In this document: positions 7,580 to 15,211 of the stretch, piece by piece
Layout: the number at the start of each line of letters is the position of its first letter
Numbering within the stretch: position 1 is the first letter of the stretch
DNA from: Prevotella sp. UBA1705
Lineage (GTDB): Bacteria; Bacteroidota; Bacteroidia; Bacteroidales; Bacteroidaceae
Assembly (NCBI GenBank): GCA_002317385.1
Contig: DCJH01000015.1
Location: 1 to 30,589, forward strand
DNA length: 30,589 nt
Direction of reading: 5' to 3'
Made by a program: the position numbers and the translations under genes
The notes under the pieces: generated by a model
What the model was told of the DNA's origin: nothing
Seen by the model: the letters and a program-made list of their open reading frames with translations, nothing else
The model's database searches: none

Positions 7580-8284
7580 TTACCAATCCTTTTGTAGTCT
7601 ACGATGTTGCGGCTGCTGTTGCTGCTGCTTCATGCGCTGTTGGGTTGCCTTTTCCTCCTGGATAGCGTAGTTCAACAGCTGTTCAGCATTCTCCTTGCTC
7701 ATCTGATCCTTGGGTTGTTGCTGCTGTTGCTGCTGCTTGTCCTGCTTGGAATCCTGCTTCTTCTTATCTTGGTTTTTGTCCTTGTTGTTCTTGTTTTTGT
7801 CGTTCTTGTTGTTCTTTCCTCCCCCATTCTGCTTCTGATTCTTGGCCAATCGCTTGCAGAGAGCAAGGTTGTAGCGGGTCTCATTGTCTGAGGGGTTGTT
7901 GCGCAGGCTCTCCTTGTAGGCTTCGATGGCCTCGCCATACATCTGGTGTTTCTGACAGATCACACCTATATTACGATAGGCCATGGCCTTGCGCTTCCCG
8001 GCCTTCTCGCTCTTTCCGGCACTCTCCAACTGCACCGTGGCCGCCGAATCCTTCTGTTGCATGAGCAGCGCACAGCCCAGATTATACATGGCCTGGGTGT
8101 TACGGGGATTGCGGCTCAGCGCCTTACGGTATTCAATCTCGGCCTTGGGGTAGTTCTGTTCCCTATATAGCTTGTTGCCATTGCGGATGAACTGCCGATC
8201 GGCCTGGGCCGAGATGGATTGGCACCACCACAGCCCCATGAATATCATCAGTATGTATCTCAGTACTTTCATGAGTTCCTTCAT
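7580..8284 (-). CDS. batC: BatC, TPR protein with Lys/Asn/Gln-rich tail
   Basis: A 234-residue protein with an N-terminal signal peptide (cleavage probably after SISA). Three tetratricopeptide-like units follow (about 30-65, 66-100 and 102-140; for example LYREQNYPKAEIEYRKALSRNP and YGEAIEAYKESLRNNPSDNE). From about residue 150 to the end the protein is low-complexity: an Asn/Lys/Asp stretch (KNNKNDKNKNNKDKNQDKKK) and then Gln runs of 7 and 5 residues. TPRs usually mediate protein contacts, here presumably within the Bat complex. The ATG overlaps the batB stop by 4 bases (ATGA), which suggests translational coupling. A second in-frame ATG at 8272 also fits the signal peptide. The tail is encoded by glutamine and lysine trinucleotide runs that could vary in length between strains. 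Confidence 0.88.
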   Translation of the reverse strand: MKELMKVLRYILMIFMGLWWCQSISAQADRQFIRNGNKLYREQNYPKAEIEYRKALSRNPRNTQAMYNLGCALLMQQKDSAATVQLESAGKSEKAGKRKAMAYRNIGVICQKHQMYGEAIEAYKESLRNNPSDNETRYNLALCKRLAKNQKQNGGGKNNKNDKNKNNKDKNQDKKKQDSKQDKQQQQQQQPKDQMSKENAEQLLNYAIQEEKATQQRMKQQQQQPQHRRLQKDW

Positions 8285-9303
8285 TTCTTTTTAAACAGTC
8301 GGATGCGTTTCATCACCGGGTTGCGGGCCTCCATGACGCATATCTCCGCAATGAGAAGGAGTATGGCCAGGATGCCGAAAGCCTGGAACTGTTCGTTGTA
8401 TTCGGTATAGATCACCGAACTGGTCTCGCCTTTCTGCAACTTCGTCAGATAGTCGTTGAGTTCCTCCTGAGCATCCGACGTGTTGTCTACATGGATATAT
8501 GTGCCACTTCCGGCCTTGGCCACGTCGCGGCACATCTGCTCATTGAGTGCCGACATCACCGTCTGGCCGCTGGCGTCCTTCATGAAGTCGCCATTGCCTA
8601 ACGGGATGGGGGCACCCTTGGGATCACCTATTCCGAGGATAAACACGTTGATTCCTTTCTTCTTAGCCTCCTGTGCAGCCTCCAAAGCTCCGCCCTCATG
8701 GTCCTCTCCATCGGTAATGACGATAATGGCACGACCTACCTTTTCCTGCTGGGTGAAGCTGTGCATGGCCACATTGATGGCCCGGGCCATATCGGTTCCC
8801 TGGGTGGCAATCAGCGAAGGCTCAATGTTTTGCAGGAACATTTTGGCCGACACATAGTCGCTGGTAATAGGCAACTGCACGAAGGCGTCGCCCGCAAAGA
8901 CCACCAATCCAATCTTGTCATTGGTGAAATGGTCGGTGAGATTCTCCACCAACATCTTACTCTTGTCGAGTCGGCTCGGCTGCACATCCTCGGCCTTCAT
9001 GGAGTTAGAGATGTCCATGCAGATGATGGCCTCGATGCCGTTGCGCCTCTCGTGTGAGATGCCCGTGCCCATCTGTGGGCGGGCCAACATGAGGATGAGC
9101 ACACCCAGCGCACCCAAGAGCAACCCGAACTTCAGCACAGGACGAAACCTCGACACATTGGGCATGAGGTCACGGAGAAGTACAGGGTCGCCAAACTTCT
9201 TCAATCTTCTGGCCTTCCGACGGCTCACCCCCCATCTGACAAGTATCAGCAGCGGGATGAGCAGCAACAGCCAAAGGTATATAGGGGTTTCAAATCTCAG
9301 CAT
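8281..9303 (-). CDS. batB: BatB, von Willebrand factor A membrane protein
   Basis: A 340-residue inner-membrane protein. Two N-terminal membrane helices (about residues 8-25 and 57-75) precede the conserved LARPQ linker. A von Willebrand factor A domain (about 90-290) follows, with an intact metal-ion-dependent adhesion site: D97-I-S99-N-S101 (CMDISNSM), a later threonine region (ATQGTDMARA) and VITDGEDHEGG. A C-terminal membrane helix (about 310-330, FGILAILLLIAEICVM) completes the BatB plan. Such domains bind protein partners through a divalent metal, and BatA and BatB are thought to partner each other and the MoxR ATPase system. The start is ATG, 50 bases after batA; the gene overlaps batC by 4 bases. 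Confidence 0.94.
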   Translation of the reverse strand: MLRFETPIYLWLLLLIPLLILVRWGVSRRKARRLKKFGDPVLLRDLMPNVSRFRPVLKFGLLLGALGVLILMLARPQMGTGISHERRNGIEAIICMDISNSMKAEDVQPSRLDKSKMLVENLTDHFTNDKIGLVVFAGDAFVQLPITSDYVSAKMFLQNIEPSLIATQGTDMARAINVAMHSFTQQEKVGRAIIVITDGEDHEGGALEAAQEAKKKGINVFILGIGDPKGAPIPLGNGDFMKDASGQTVMSALNEQMCRDVAKAGSGTYIHVDNTSDAQEELNDYLTKLQKGETSSVIYTEYNEQFQAFGILAILLLIAEICVMEARNPVMKRIRLFKKK

Positions 9304-9353
9304 ATCTTTCCTTTTTTCGTCTACACCCAGTTTCTATCCATTCGTCAAAACCA

Positions 9354-10352
9354 TCATGGCAGGCGACGGAGCACAGTGTTTCTGAGCAACAATTCCAACA
9401 GCAGACACACGATGGCAGCTATCGCGAACGGCTGGTAGGCCTCGTAGCGCTTGGAGAATTTGGTGACATTCATCTTGGTTTTCTCCAGTTGGTCGATGTC
9501 GCGGTATATCTGTTTCAGTTCCCGATTATTCGTGGCGCGATAGAAATTGCCCTCGGTCATCGCCGAGATCTGGCTCAGCGTGCGGGTGTCTATCTCCACC
9601 GGCATGTTCACATATTGCACTCCCCCGGCCACAGGCATGGGGTAAGGGGCCACCTTATTGGTACCCACACCAATGGTATAGACCCGTATTCCCAGAGAGT
9701 GGGCTATCTGGGCAGCGGTAAGAGGCGATATATCGCCCATATTGTTGCTACCATCGGTGAGCAGAATCACCACCTTGCTCTTAGCCTTCGAGCCTTTCAA
9801 GCGCGACACGGCATTGGCCAATCCCATACCCACAGCCGTTCCGTCCTGAATCAATCCGCGGGCGGCAATGTCGGTACGGACATTCTGCAGGAGGTTCAAC
9901 AGCGAGGTATGGTCGGTGGTCAACGGGCACTGGGTGAACGATTCGCCGGCAAAAATGGTGAGTCCGATATTGTCGTCGGGGCGACCCGAGATAAACTCGG
10001 CGGCCACATCCTTGGCTGCTTCAATACGGTTGGGCTTCAGATCCTCGGCCAACATGGAGGTCGACACGTCCATGGCAAGCATGATATCGATGCCTTCCAC
10101 CTGCTTGTTGTCCCAGGAATTGTGGGTCTGCGGCCTGGCCAGCGCCACGACTATCATCACAAACGCCAGACAACGGAGGAGCATGGGCAGCGACATCAGC
10201 CGCACACGCCAGCTCTTCGAGGCGTTCAGATAAGCGTAGGTGTCGCTCATGCGCATCGTCGGCTCACTGCGCTTACGGTAGAGGAAATACCACAACACGT
10301 AAGGGATGAGCAGTAACAACAGCAGGAAATATTCCTTATTCGCAAATTCCAT
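9354..10352 (-). CDS. batA: BatA, von Willebrand factor A membrane protein
   Basis: A 332-residue paralogue of BatB. It has an N-terminal membrane anchor (about residues 8-25), a second helix (about 57-72) ending in the LARPQ motif, and a von Willebrand factor A domain with the metal site D95-V-S97-T-S99 (MDVSTSM). GTAVGMGLANAVSRL and ILLTDGSNNMGDISP are present, with a final membrane helix (PFAIAAIVCLLLELLL) near the C-terminus. I chose the ATG ending at 10352, giving MEFANKEYFLL; a TTG two codons further upstream is less likely. It lies 40 bases after the preceding gene and 50 before batB. The presence of both BatA and BatB with intact metal sites argues the complex is functional. Confidence 0.94.
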   Translation of the reverse strand: MEFANKEYFLLLLLLIPYVLWYFLYRKRSEPTMRMSDTYAYLNASKSWRVRLMSLPMLLRCLAFVMIVVALARPQTHNSWDNKQVEGIDIMLAMDVSTSMLAEDLKPNRIEAAKDVAAEFISGRPDDNIGLTIFAGESFTQCPLTTDHTSLLNLLQNVRTDIAARGLIQDGTAVGMGLANAVSRLKGSKAKSKVVILLTDGSNNMGDISPLTAAQIAHSLGIRVYTIGVGTNKVAPYPMPVAGGVQYVNMPVEIDTRTLSQISAMTEGNFYRATNNRELKQIYRDIDQLEKTKMNVTKFSKRYEAYQPFAIAAIVCLLLELLLRNTVLRRLP

Positions 10353-10392
10353 GTCCAAATTTAGATATTTTTTCGCAAACCCAACGACAGCG

Positions 10393-11472
10393 TTAGACCA
10401 TCAATAGATACACATTATATATAATATAGGCCAGCAATGCCGTCACCACGATGCCGATGGTCCAGAGCAATCCCTTGATGGTGATGCGGTTCTGACGCGT
10501 CTTCCGGTCGGTCTCCGAGAGCTTCGGCACTATCTTTTCCTCGGTGGCCTGCCCCTCTATCTTCGTTCCGTCGATGAAGTTCACGGCGTTCACGAGATTC
10601 AGGTCGTTCTCATTGATGAGCGTGGAATACTTGGCAAACTTTACCAGGTCGGCCGTGGTGAAGAGCTCTGTCAGCTCGCTGAGCATCTTTTGGTCGCCCG
10701 AAGCCTGCAGGTGGTCAATGATTTCGCCCGACGTCATCTCCATGGCGTTGAAGCCGAAACGCTCCTGGATATACTGGCGCAGGGTGTCGGTGAGCTGGGT
10801 GTAATAGGTCTTCTGGTCCTCACTGGCCTGCATATGCTCCGACTTGATCTTGTCGATGGCATTCAAGGCGCGCTGATGGGCCGGCACATGCTTGACGATT
10901 CGGATGCGGGTGATGATGGGCTTGTTTTCCCTCAACCTCACCACGAGGTAGAATCCCACCAGTGCGAGCGCCACCACCAGTAGCGAAAGCCAGAACCACG
11001 GACTCCATTCCGACCAGAGAAACGGGTTGTTCTGCACGTCTTTCGGGGGGAAAAACTGATTGGGATGCAGGGTGTCTACATCCATGGTGATGACCTTCAG
11101 CGCGGCCGTTCCGCCCTGATAGGTCTTGCCATTCACCTTCACCGGCAGGGCGGGAATGGCATAGAGCTTCTCGTCGAACGACGTAATGATATATTGTCTC
11201 TCTACCTTCACCTGGTTGTTTCCGGCATCGATGGTGTCGCCATCGACTATGCTCACCACCTCTACTCCGGGCACCACATACTGCGATTTCTTCAGCGCGG
11301 GCCACTGCAGACGGGCATTCTTCGGCATGGTCACCCCAAGACGCAGGTGGGCCTGCTCCCCAATGAGTATCCCCACGGAGTCTATGGTCTGCTCCACCGT
11401 GACCTGGGCATGGGCCGAAGTCAGGGTCCACAGCATCAGGAAAGTCAATATTGGCCGAATTAATCTGTTCAT
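10393..11472 (-). CDS. Bat-operon membrane protein with large periplasmic and cytoplasmic parts
   Basis: A 359-residue protein between the DUF58 gene and batA, a position that is usually filled in Bacteroidetes bat operons by a protein without an established name. It has a clear signal peptide (MNRLIRPILTFLMLWTLTSAHA) and a beta-rich periplasmic domain (about 23-150) resembling one BatD module. A membrane helix follows (about 165-185, WFWLSLLVVALALVGFYLVV), then a helical cytoplasmic region (about 190-325) and a last membrane helix at the extreme C-terminus. I prefer the ATG at 11472 because the signal peptide starts there; an in-frame GTG at 11508 would overlap the DUF58 stop by 4 bases and add 12 residues. 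By layout it could be an adaptor linking periplasmic Bat proteins to MoxR and DUF58 in the cytosol; that role is inference. Confidence 0.85.
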   Translation of the reverse strand: MNRLIRPILTFLMLWTLTSAHAQVTVEQTIDSVGILIGEQAHLRLGVTMPKNARLQWPALKKSQYVVPGVEVVSIVDGDTIDAGNNQVKVERQYIITSFDEKLYAIPALPVKVNGKTYQGGTAALKVITMDVDTLHPNQFFPPKDVQNNPFLWSEWSPWFWLSLLVVALALVGFYLVVRLRENKPIITRIRIVKHVPAHQRALNAIDKIKSEHMQASEDQKTYYTQLTDTLRQYIQERFGFNAMEMTSGEIIDHLQASGDQKMLSELTELFTTADLVKFAKYSTLINENDLNLVNAVNFIDGTKIEGQATEEKIVPKLSETDRKTRQNRITIKGLLWTIGIVVTALLAYIIYNVYLLMV

Positions 11473-11504
11473 TCTTTGTCTGTACTTTGTTGCGAACGCC
11501 TCTG

Positions 11505-12374
11505 TCACGAACGCTGCTTGAAGAGTAACATGAGCGACCTGGTGAAGTCTTCGTTGGTCGCGATGGCTGTCCAGTCTACCTTACTGCGTGAGAATGTGCG
11601 TCTCAGCACCTCCTCGCGGTCCATCCAATAGCGGGTGTGGGCCCTGCGCAACTTAGAGCTGGAGGTGTCGATATACATCTCGTGCCCCGTCTCTGCGTCG
11701 TAGACTTTCAGCAATCCGATGTCGGGCAGCATCTTGGCACGCGGATCATACACCTGAATGGCTATCACGTCGTGCTTGCGATTGGCTATCTCTATCTCCT
11801 TGGAGAAATCCTTCTGGTCGTAGAAGTCGCTGATGATAAACGATGTACACCGCCGCTTCATCACCTGGGTGAGAAACGCTGTGGCCATGGCCACGTCGGT
11901 CTTGTTGCTCTCAGGCTTGAAGTTGAGCATCTCGCGGATGATATACAGGATATGCTTGCGACCCTTCTTCGGCGGGATATATTTCTCGATTCGGTCCGAG
12001 AAGAAGATCACGCCTATCTTGTCATTGTTCTGAATGGCCGAGAAAGCGATGGTCGCGGCAATCTCCGTGGCCATGTCGCGCTTGGTCTGCCGACTCGTTC
12101 CGAAATCGAGTGAGCCGGAAACATCGATGAGCATCATCACCGTGAGCTCACGTTCTTCCTCAAATACCTTCACGTAGGGATGGTGAAACCGGGCCGTCAC
12201 GTTCCAGTCGATGTCGCGCACATCGTCGCCAAACTGGTACTCCCTGACCTCCGAAAAGGCCATTCCCCTGCCCTTGAAGGCAGAGTGGTACTGTCCGGCA
12301 AAGATGTTTTGACTCAACCCGCGGGTCTTGATCTCAATCTTCCTTACTTTCTTTAGTATCTCACTCGTATCCAT
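11505..12374 (-). CDS. DUF58 family protein of the MoxR/Bat system
   Basis: A 289-residue cytoplasmic protein without membrane segments. The DUF58 signature is plain: FKGRGMAFSEVREYQFGDD followed by VRDIDWNVTAR (about residues 33-63). The rest adopts a von Willebrand factor A-like pattern, with MMLIDVSGSLDFGT supplying a DxSxS metal site and FIISDFYDQKDF later. DUF58 proteins are almost always encoded next to a MoxR ATPase and are thought to be its partner or substrate. Here moxR is the next gene upstream, 207 bases away, and the Bat genes follow. The ATG start is unambiguous. Molecular activity is not established for the family. Confidence 0.92.
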   Translation of the reverse strand: MDTSEILKKVRKIEIKTRGLSQNIFAGQYHSAFKGRGMAFSEVREYQFGDDVRDIDWNVTARFHHPYVKVFEEERELTVMMLIDVSGSLDFGTSRQTKRDMATEIAATIAFSAIQNNDKIGVIFFSDRIEKYIPPKKGRKHILYIIREMLNFKPESNKTDVAMATAFLTQVMKRRCTSFIISDFYDQKDFSKEIEIANRKHDVIAIQVYDPRAKMLPDIGLLKVYDAETGHEMYIDTSSSKLRRAHTRYWMDREEVLRRTFSRSKVDWTAIATNEDFTRSLMLLFKQRS

Positions 12375-12380
12375 CCCGTG

Positions 12381-12402
12381 TAAATTAGAAATTAGAAGTT
12401 GG
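12381..12402. repeat. Short heptad repeat 5' of the DUF58 gene
   Basis: Three consecutive heptads AAATTAG, AAATTAG and AAGTTGG lie a few bases upstream of the DUF58 start, at the opposite end of the same gap that carries the octad repeats. Confidence 0.6.
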
Positions 12403-12464
12403 GTATCTGAAATTACGATTTGCCTGCCTGTCGCTCCTTCTTACAAGCTTACAAACAAACATTT

Positions 12465-12511
12465 GTCTTTACTCCACAACTCCTTAACTCCTCAATTCCT
12501 TGATTAACTCC
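12465..12511. repeat. Octad repeat block, copy 1 (TTAACTCC type)
   Basis: After ATTTGTCTT on the plus strand this block reads as ACTCC, ACAACTCC, TTAACTCC, TCAATTCC and TGATTAACTCC, an 8-base step repeat. It is non-coding and lies in the moxR to DUF58 gap. A closely related block follows about 30 bases away and another occurs at 24164-24204. Confidence 0.8.
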
Positions 12512-12535
12512 AAATGCCCAAGCCGTTCTTCAGCC

Positions 12536-12583
12536 ATCTGTCTTAACCCTTTTAACTCCTATAACTCCTTAACTCCTCAAATC
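12536..12583. repeat. Octad repeat block, copy 2, abutting the moxR stop codon
   Basis: After CATCTGTCTT the plus strand reads TTTTAACTCC, TATAACTCC, TTAACTCC and TCAAATCA. On the minus strand this begins at the TGA stop of moxR as TTGAGGAG, TTAAGGAG units. It shares its ATYTGTCTTAAC leader with the other two blocks. Confidence 0.8.
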
Positions 12584-13577
12584 AAGGTACCTCAATCTTA
12601 TTCACAATCTTGCTCACAATCTCCTCGCTGGTCACATTTCCAGCCTCAGCCTCATAGCTCAGGCCGATGCGGTGGCGCAGCACGTCGTGGGCAATGGCAC
12701 GCACATCCTCGGGCACCACATAGCCGCGGTGCTTGATGAAGGCGTAGGCGCGGGCAGCCTTGGCCAGGTTGATGCTGGCACGAGGACTTCCTCCGAAGGT
12801 GATGAGGTCCTTCAGCTCAGCGAGTCCGTAGCGGTCGGGGTAGCGCGAAGCGAAGACGATATCGGCAATATAGCGCTCAATCTTCTCGTCGATATACACC
12901 TGTCCGGCCACCTCGCGGGCGCGGATAATCTCGTCGGCAGTGGTCACGGGCGATACCACGGGCATTGCGCCCTGCGTATTCTCGCGGATAATGAGTTTCT
13001 CCTCCTCCAGCGTGGGATAGTCGATGAGCACCTTGAGCATGAAACGGTCTACCTGAGCCTCGGGCAACGGATAGGTTCCCTCCTGCTCGATGGGGTTCTG
13101 CGTGGCCATCACGAGGAACGGATTGGGCAACTTGAACGTGTTGTCGCCAATGGTCACCTGGTGCTCCTGCATGGCTTCGAGCAGCGCGCTCTGCACCTTG
13201 GCCGGGGCACGGTTGATCTCGTCGGCCAATACGAAGTTGGCAAACACAGGACCCTTCTTCACCTGGAAGTTCTCTTCCTTCTGCGAATAGATCATCGTGC
13301 CGATGACATCGGCTGGAAGCAGGTCGGGGGTAAACTGTATGCGGCTGAAGTCGGCGTCGACAAGCTGTGCCAACGTCTTAATGGCCAATGTCTTGGCCAG
13401 TCCGGGAACACCCTCCAGGAGGATGTGGCCGTCACTGAGAAGGGAGATGAGCAACATGTCTACAAGGTGCTTCTGACCCACGATGACGCGGTTCATGCCC
13501 GTCACAAGATTGGTCACGAAGCTGCTCTGCTGCTCTATCCGGATATTAAGTTCTCTAATATCTACCGATTCTGCCAT
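12582..13577 (-). CDS. MoxR-family AAA+ ATPase
   Basis: A 331-residue cytoplasmic AAA+ ATPase, the first gene of the aerotolerance cluster. Walker A is G56-VPGLAK-T63, Walker B is VLADEINRAP with D119 and E120, sensor 1 is ATQNP (about 156-160), and the arginine-finger region PEAQVDRFMLK is intact. The C-terminal lid (about 230-331) has the family segments GGSPRASINL and GYVVPEDVRAIAHDVLRHRI. MoxR ATPases act as chaperone-like partners of von Willebrand factor A proteins, here presumably DUF58, BatA and BatB. The start is ATG with a -7 promoter box about 37 bases upstream. Full length for the family. Function at family level is near certain; the substrate is inferred. Confidence 0.95.
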   Translation of the reverse strand: MAESVDIRELNIRIEQQSSFVTNLVTGMNRVIVGQKHLVDMLLISLLSDGHILLEGVPGLAKTLAIKTLAQLVDADFSRIQFTPDLLPADVIGTMIYSQKEENFQVKKGPVFANFVLADEINRAPAKVQSALLEAMQEHQVTIGDNTFKLPNPFLVMATQNPIEQEGTYPLPEAQVDRFMLKVLIDYPTLEEEKLIIRENTQGAMPVVSPVTTADEIIRAREVAGQVYIDEKIERYIADIVFASRYPDRYGLAELKDLITFGGSPRASINLAKAARAYAFIKHRGYVVPEDVRAIAHDVLRHRIGLSYEAEAGNVTSEEIVSKIVNKIEVP

Positions 13578-13889
13578 AATGTCGTACTATTTTCTGTTGT
13601 TTGAATTTAAACGCAAAAGTACAACATATTCCTAAGAGAGGCGAACCTAAGAAACTAAATAATACTAAAAAACCTCCTTAAACACTGAATTTTAAGAAAC
13701 TTTAGCCGACCCCACCACACCTCGCCCCCTACTCCTCGGCTATCCTTACAAGTGAGGATAGCTGCAGGCTGAAGGCCCAAGGGCACTCCAGGGGCTGTCT
13801 CTACGGACAAACAGCCCCATGCTCACAGGCCATCGAACCTGCCCATTGGGCTACATATCGGGCAGCATCCGGCACCCGACTACGAGCCC
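13578..13889. other. Non-coding gap with several hairpins between the VOC gene and moxR
   Basis: This 312-base gap holds the moxR promoter at its left end. The right two thirds are GC-rich and contain two good hairpins: GCTATCCT paired with AGGATAGC (13739-13762, 8-base loop) and GGGGCTGT paired with ACAGCCCC (13791-13818, 12-base loop). Short GCCC/GGGC pairs lie nearby. No T-run follows either stem on the minus strand, so they are not canonical terminators. I see no ORF with support and no RNA family I recognise. Confidence 0.6.
13614..13621 (-). promoter_or_regulatory. Probable -7 promoter box for moxR (TACTTTTG)
   Basis: On the minus strand this reads TACTTTTG, matching the Bacteroidetes -7 consensus TAnnTTTG, and ends 36 bases before the moxR ATG. 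No good TTTG -33 element is visible about 20 bases further upstream. Confidence 0.6.
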
Positions 13890-14273
13890 TTACACTGTGA
13901 TTTCCACCAGATTGCCCTCTATCCCGACAACACAACTCTCATAATATCCGTCGCCAGTGGTCCGCGGTCCGCTCACCACCTCGTAGCCATCAGCCTTCAA
14001 CCGGCCGGTCAACTCATCGACCCGCTCCACGCTGCCCACGCTGAAGGCGATGTGGATATAACCGGTAGCCTCCTGCTTCTGGCGGTTCACCGCCACCGTC
14101 GGCTTATTCATCAGTTCCAATCTCGGCCCGTCATCAAACGAGAGGAAATACGACCGGAATCCCGTCTGCCTGTTGTGATAGCCCTCGTTGCTGCTGGCTC
14201 CAAAATACTTGATGAAGAAATCTCTCGCCAGTTCCAACTCCTCCACATACATGGCTAAGTGTTCTATTCTCAT
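13890..14273 (-). CDS. VOC-family (glyoxalase/dioxygenase fold) metalloprotein
   Basis: A 127-residue cytoplasmic protein of the vicinal oxygen chelate superfamily. It shows the paired beta-alpha-beta-beta-beta modules and the four expected metal ligands: H5 (MRIEHLAMYV), E53 (PRLELM), H74 (YIHIAF) and E124 (LVEITV). Its size and sequence style match the small YaeR/SMU1112c-like lactoylglutathione-lyase-related group rather than an antibiotic-resistance protein. The substrate cannot be told from sequence; methylglyoxal-type detoxification is one possibility. The start is ATG; the gene stands alone, with non-coding gaps of 312 bases downstream and 176 upstream. Confidence 0.88.
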   Translation of the reverse strand: MRIEHLAMYVEELELARDFFIKYFGASSNEGYHNRQTGFRSYFLSFDDGPRLELMNKPTVAVNRQKQEATGYIHIAFSVGSVERVDELTGRLKADGYEVVSGPRTTGDGYYESCVVGIEGNLVEITV

Positions 14274-14341
14274 CGCTCTTGCCTTTTTATACTTCTTACT
14301 GGCTCGTCTCCTCCAAGAGACGCTGCCCGAAAACTAATCGA

Positions 14342-14374
14342 AATCAGCACCATGGGCGCGCCATGATGCTGATT
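14342..14374 (-). terminator. Long hairpin downstream of the DUF4923 gene, possible terminator
   Basis: AATCAGCA pairs with TGCTGATT, then after one mismatch CATGG pairs with CCATG around the loop GCGCG. It lies about 75 bases past the DUF4923 stop in the transcribed direction. The following minus-strand bases are only moderately T-rich (TTCGATTAGTTTT). A second short hairpin, TGTCCA with TGGACA, is at 14391-14407. Confidence 0.45.
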
Positions 14375-14449
14375 CTCTGCTCACATCAAATGTCCATCGT
14401 CTGGACACATCATGTTTATTGTTTCCTATTTATTGCCTATTCCAAGCCA

Positions 14450-15106
14450 TTACTTGGCCATGTCGAATCCCATTCTCACGCCATCATAGTTCTTGCTGAT
14501 ATCGCTGATGGTGCCGAGGGTAGAGTTGCCGCTGAACGCTGCCATGGTCTGCATGAGGCTCAACAGTTTCTTCGACTCAAAGAGCACGCTGATGCCGTTG
14601 CTGTTGCGGGTCACAAAACCGTTGAGGTTAAGCAGCAATCCCCTGAGCGTCAGCGCGCTGGTGCTGGGATTATAGGTGTAGTTGCCACTGAAACTCTTGC
14701 CTGCAATCTTCGATGAGAAGGTGCCGTCCTGGTTGAATGTGATGAAGGTGTTGCTCTGCTTCACGCCCAACTGGGCATACTGTGCCTGCAACTTATCCTC
14801 AATCTGGGTAGCCACCACCTCGCCACCAGCCTTGGCCAGCGCGTTGCTCGATGTGAAGGCACAGCCCGGGCCGTCGTATCTCCAGGTGCCATAGAGCTGG
14901 TCCTGCGACATCTTGTCGAGGCCAATCACACTGCCCAGCACATTGCCGATGGTCTCACCATTGGTCATTGCGCCAAACACGCCACCCAGAATGCTTCCAG
15001 CATCCGACGAGCTGTTACTGCCGCCGAGCATTCCCGACCCAAGACTACCGCACCCGGTTGTCAGCAGACAGAGCATGCCGGCAACTACAATACTTGATTT
15101 TTTCAT
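14450..15106 (-). CDS. DUF4923-family lipoprotein
   Basis: A 218-residue predicted lipoprotein. The signal peptide MKKSSIVVAGMLCLLTTGC ends in a lipobox with the acylated cysteine at position 19. A glycine/serine-rich stretch (about 20-60) follows, then a beta-rich domain with GTWRYDGPGCAFTSSNALAK and FITFNQDGTFSSKIAGK, which matches my memory of the Bacteroidetes DUF4923 family. The glycine-rich region (GSILGGVFGAMTNG, GNVLGSVIGL) is typical of these proteins. It is probably exported and anchored in the envelope; its function is unknown. The start is ATG. It is not obviously in an operon: 176 bases separate it from the VOC gene and 105 from the next gene upstream. Confidence 0.85.
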   Translation of the reverse strand: MKKSSIVVAGMLCLLTTGCGSLGSGMLGGSNSSSDAGSILGGVFGAMTNGETIGNVLGSVIGLDKMSQDQLYGTWRYDGPGCAFTSSNALAKAGGEVVATQIEDKLQAQYAQLGVKQSNTFITFNQDGTFSSKIAGKSFSGNYTYNPSTSALTLRGLLLNLNGFVTRNSNGISVLFESKKLLSLMQTMAAFSGNSTLGTISDISKNYDGVRMGFDMAK

Positions 15107-15211
15107 TGTCCTTACCTTTTAATTGTTATCTTATCTCTTACTATATGTAAATAAAAATATATGCTATTTTCCATCCTTCACGCCATCAACGAATGGCCTG
15201 AAGCCCAACTT

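Noticed and set aside
13739..13762. Intrinsic terminator for the VOC gene
   Set aside because: The stem is good but no T-run follows on the transcribed strand, so I describe it only as a hairpin.
13890..14273. Bleomycin or fosfomycin resistance protein
   Set aside because: The sequence has VOC metal ligands but nothing specific to resistance enzymes; a general VOC assignment is all that can be supported.
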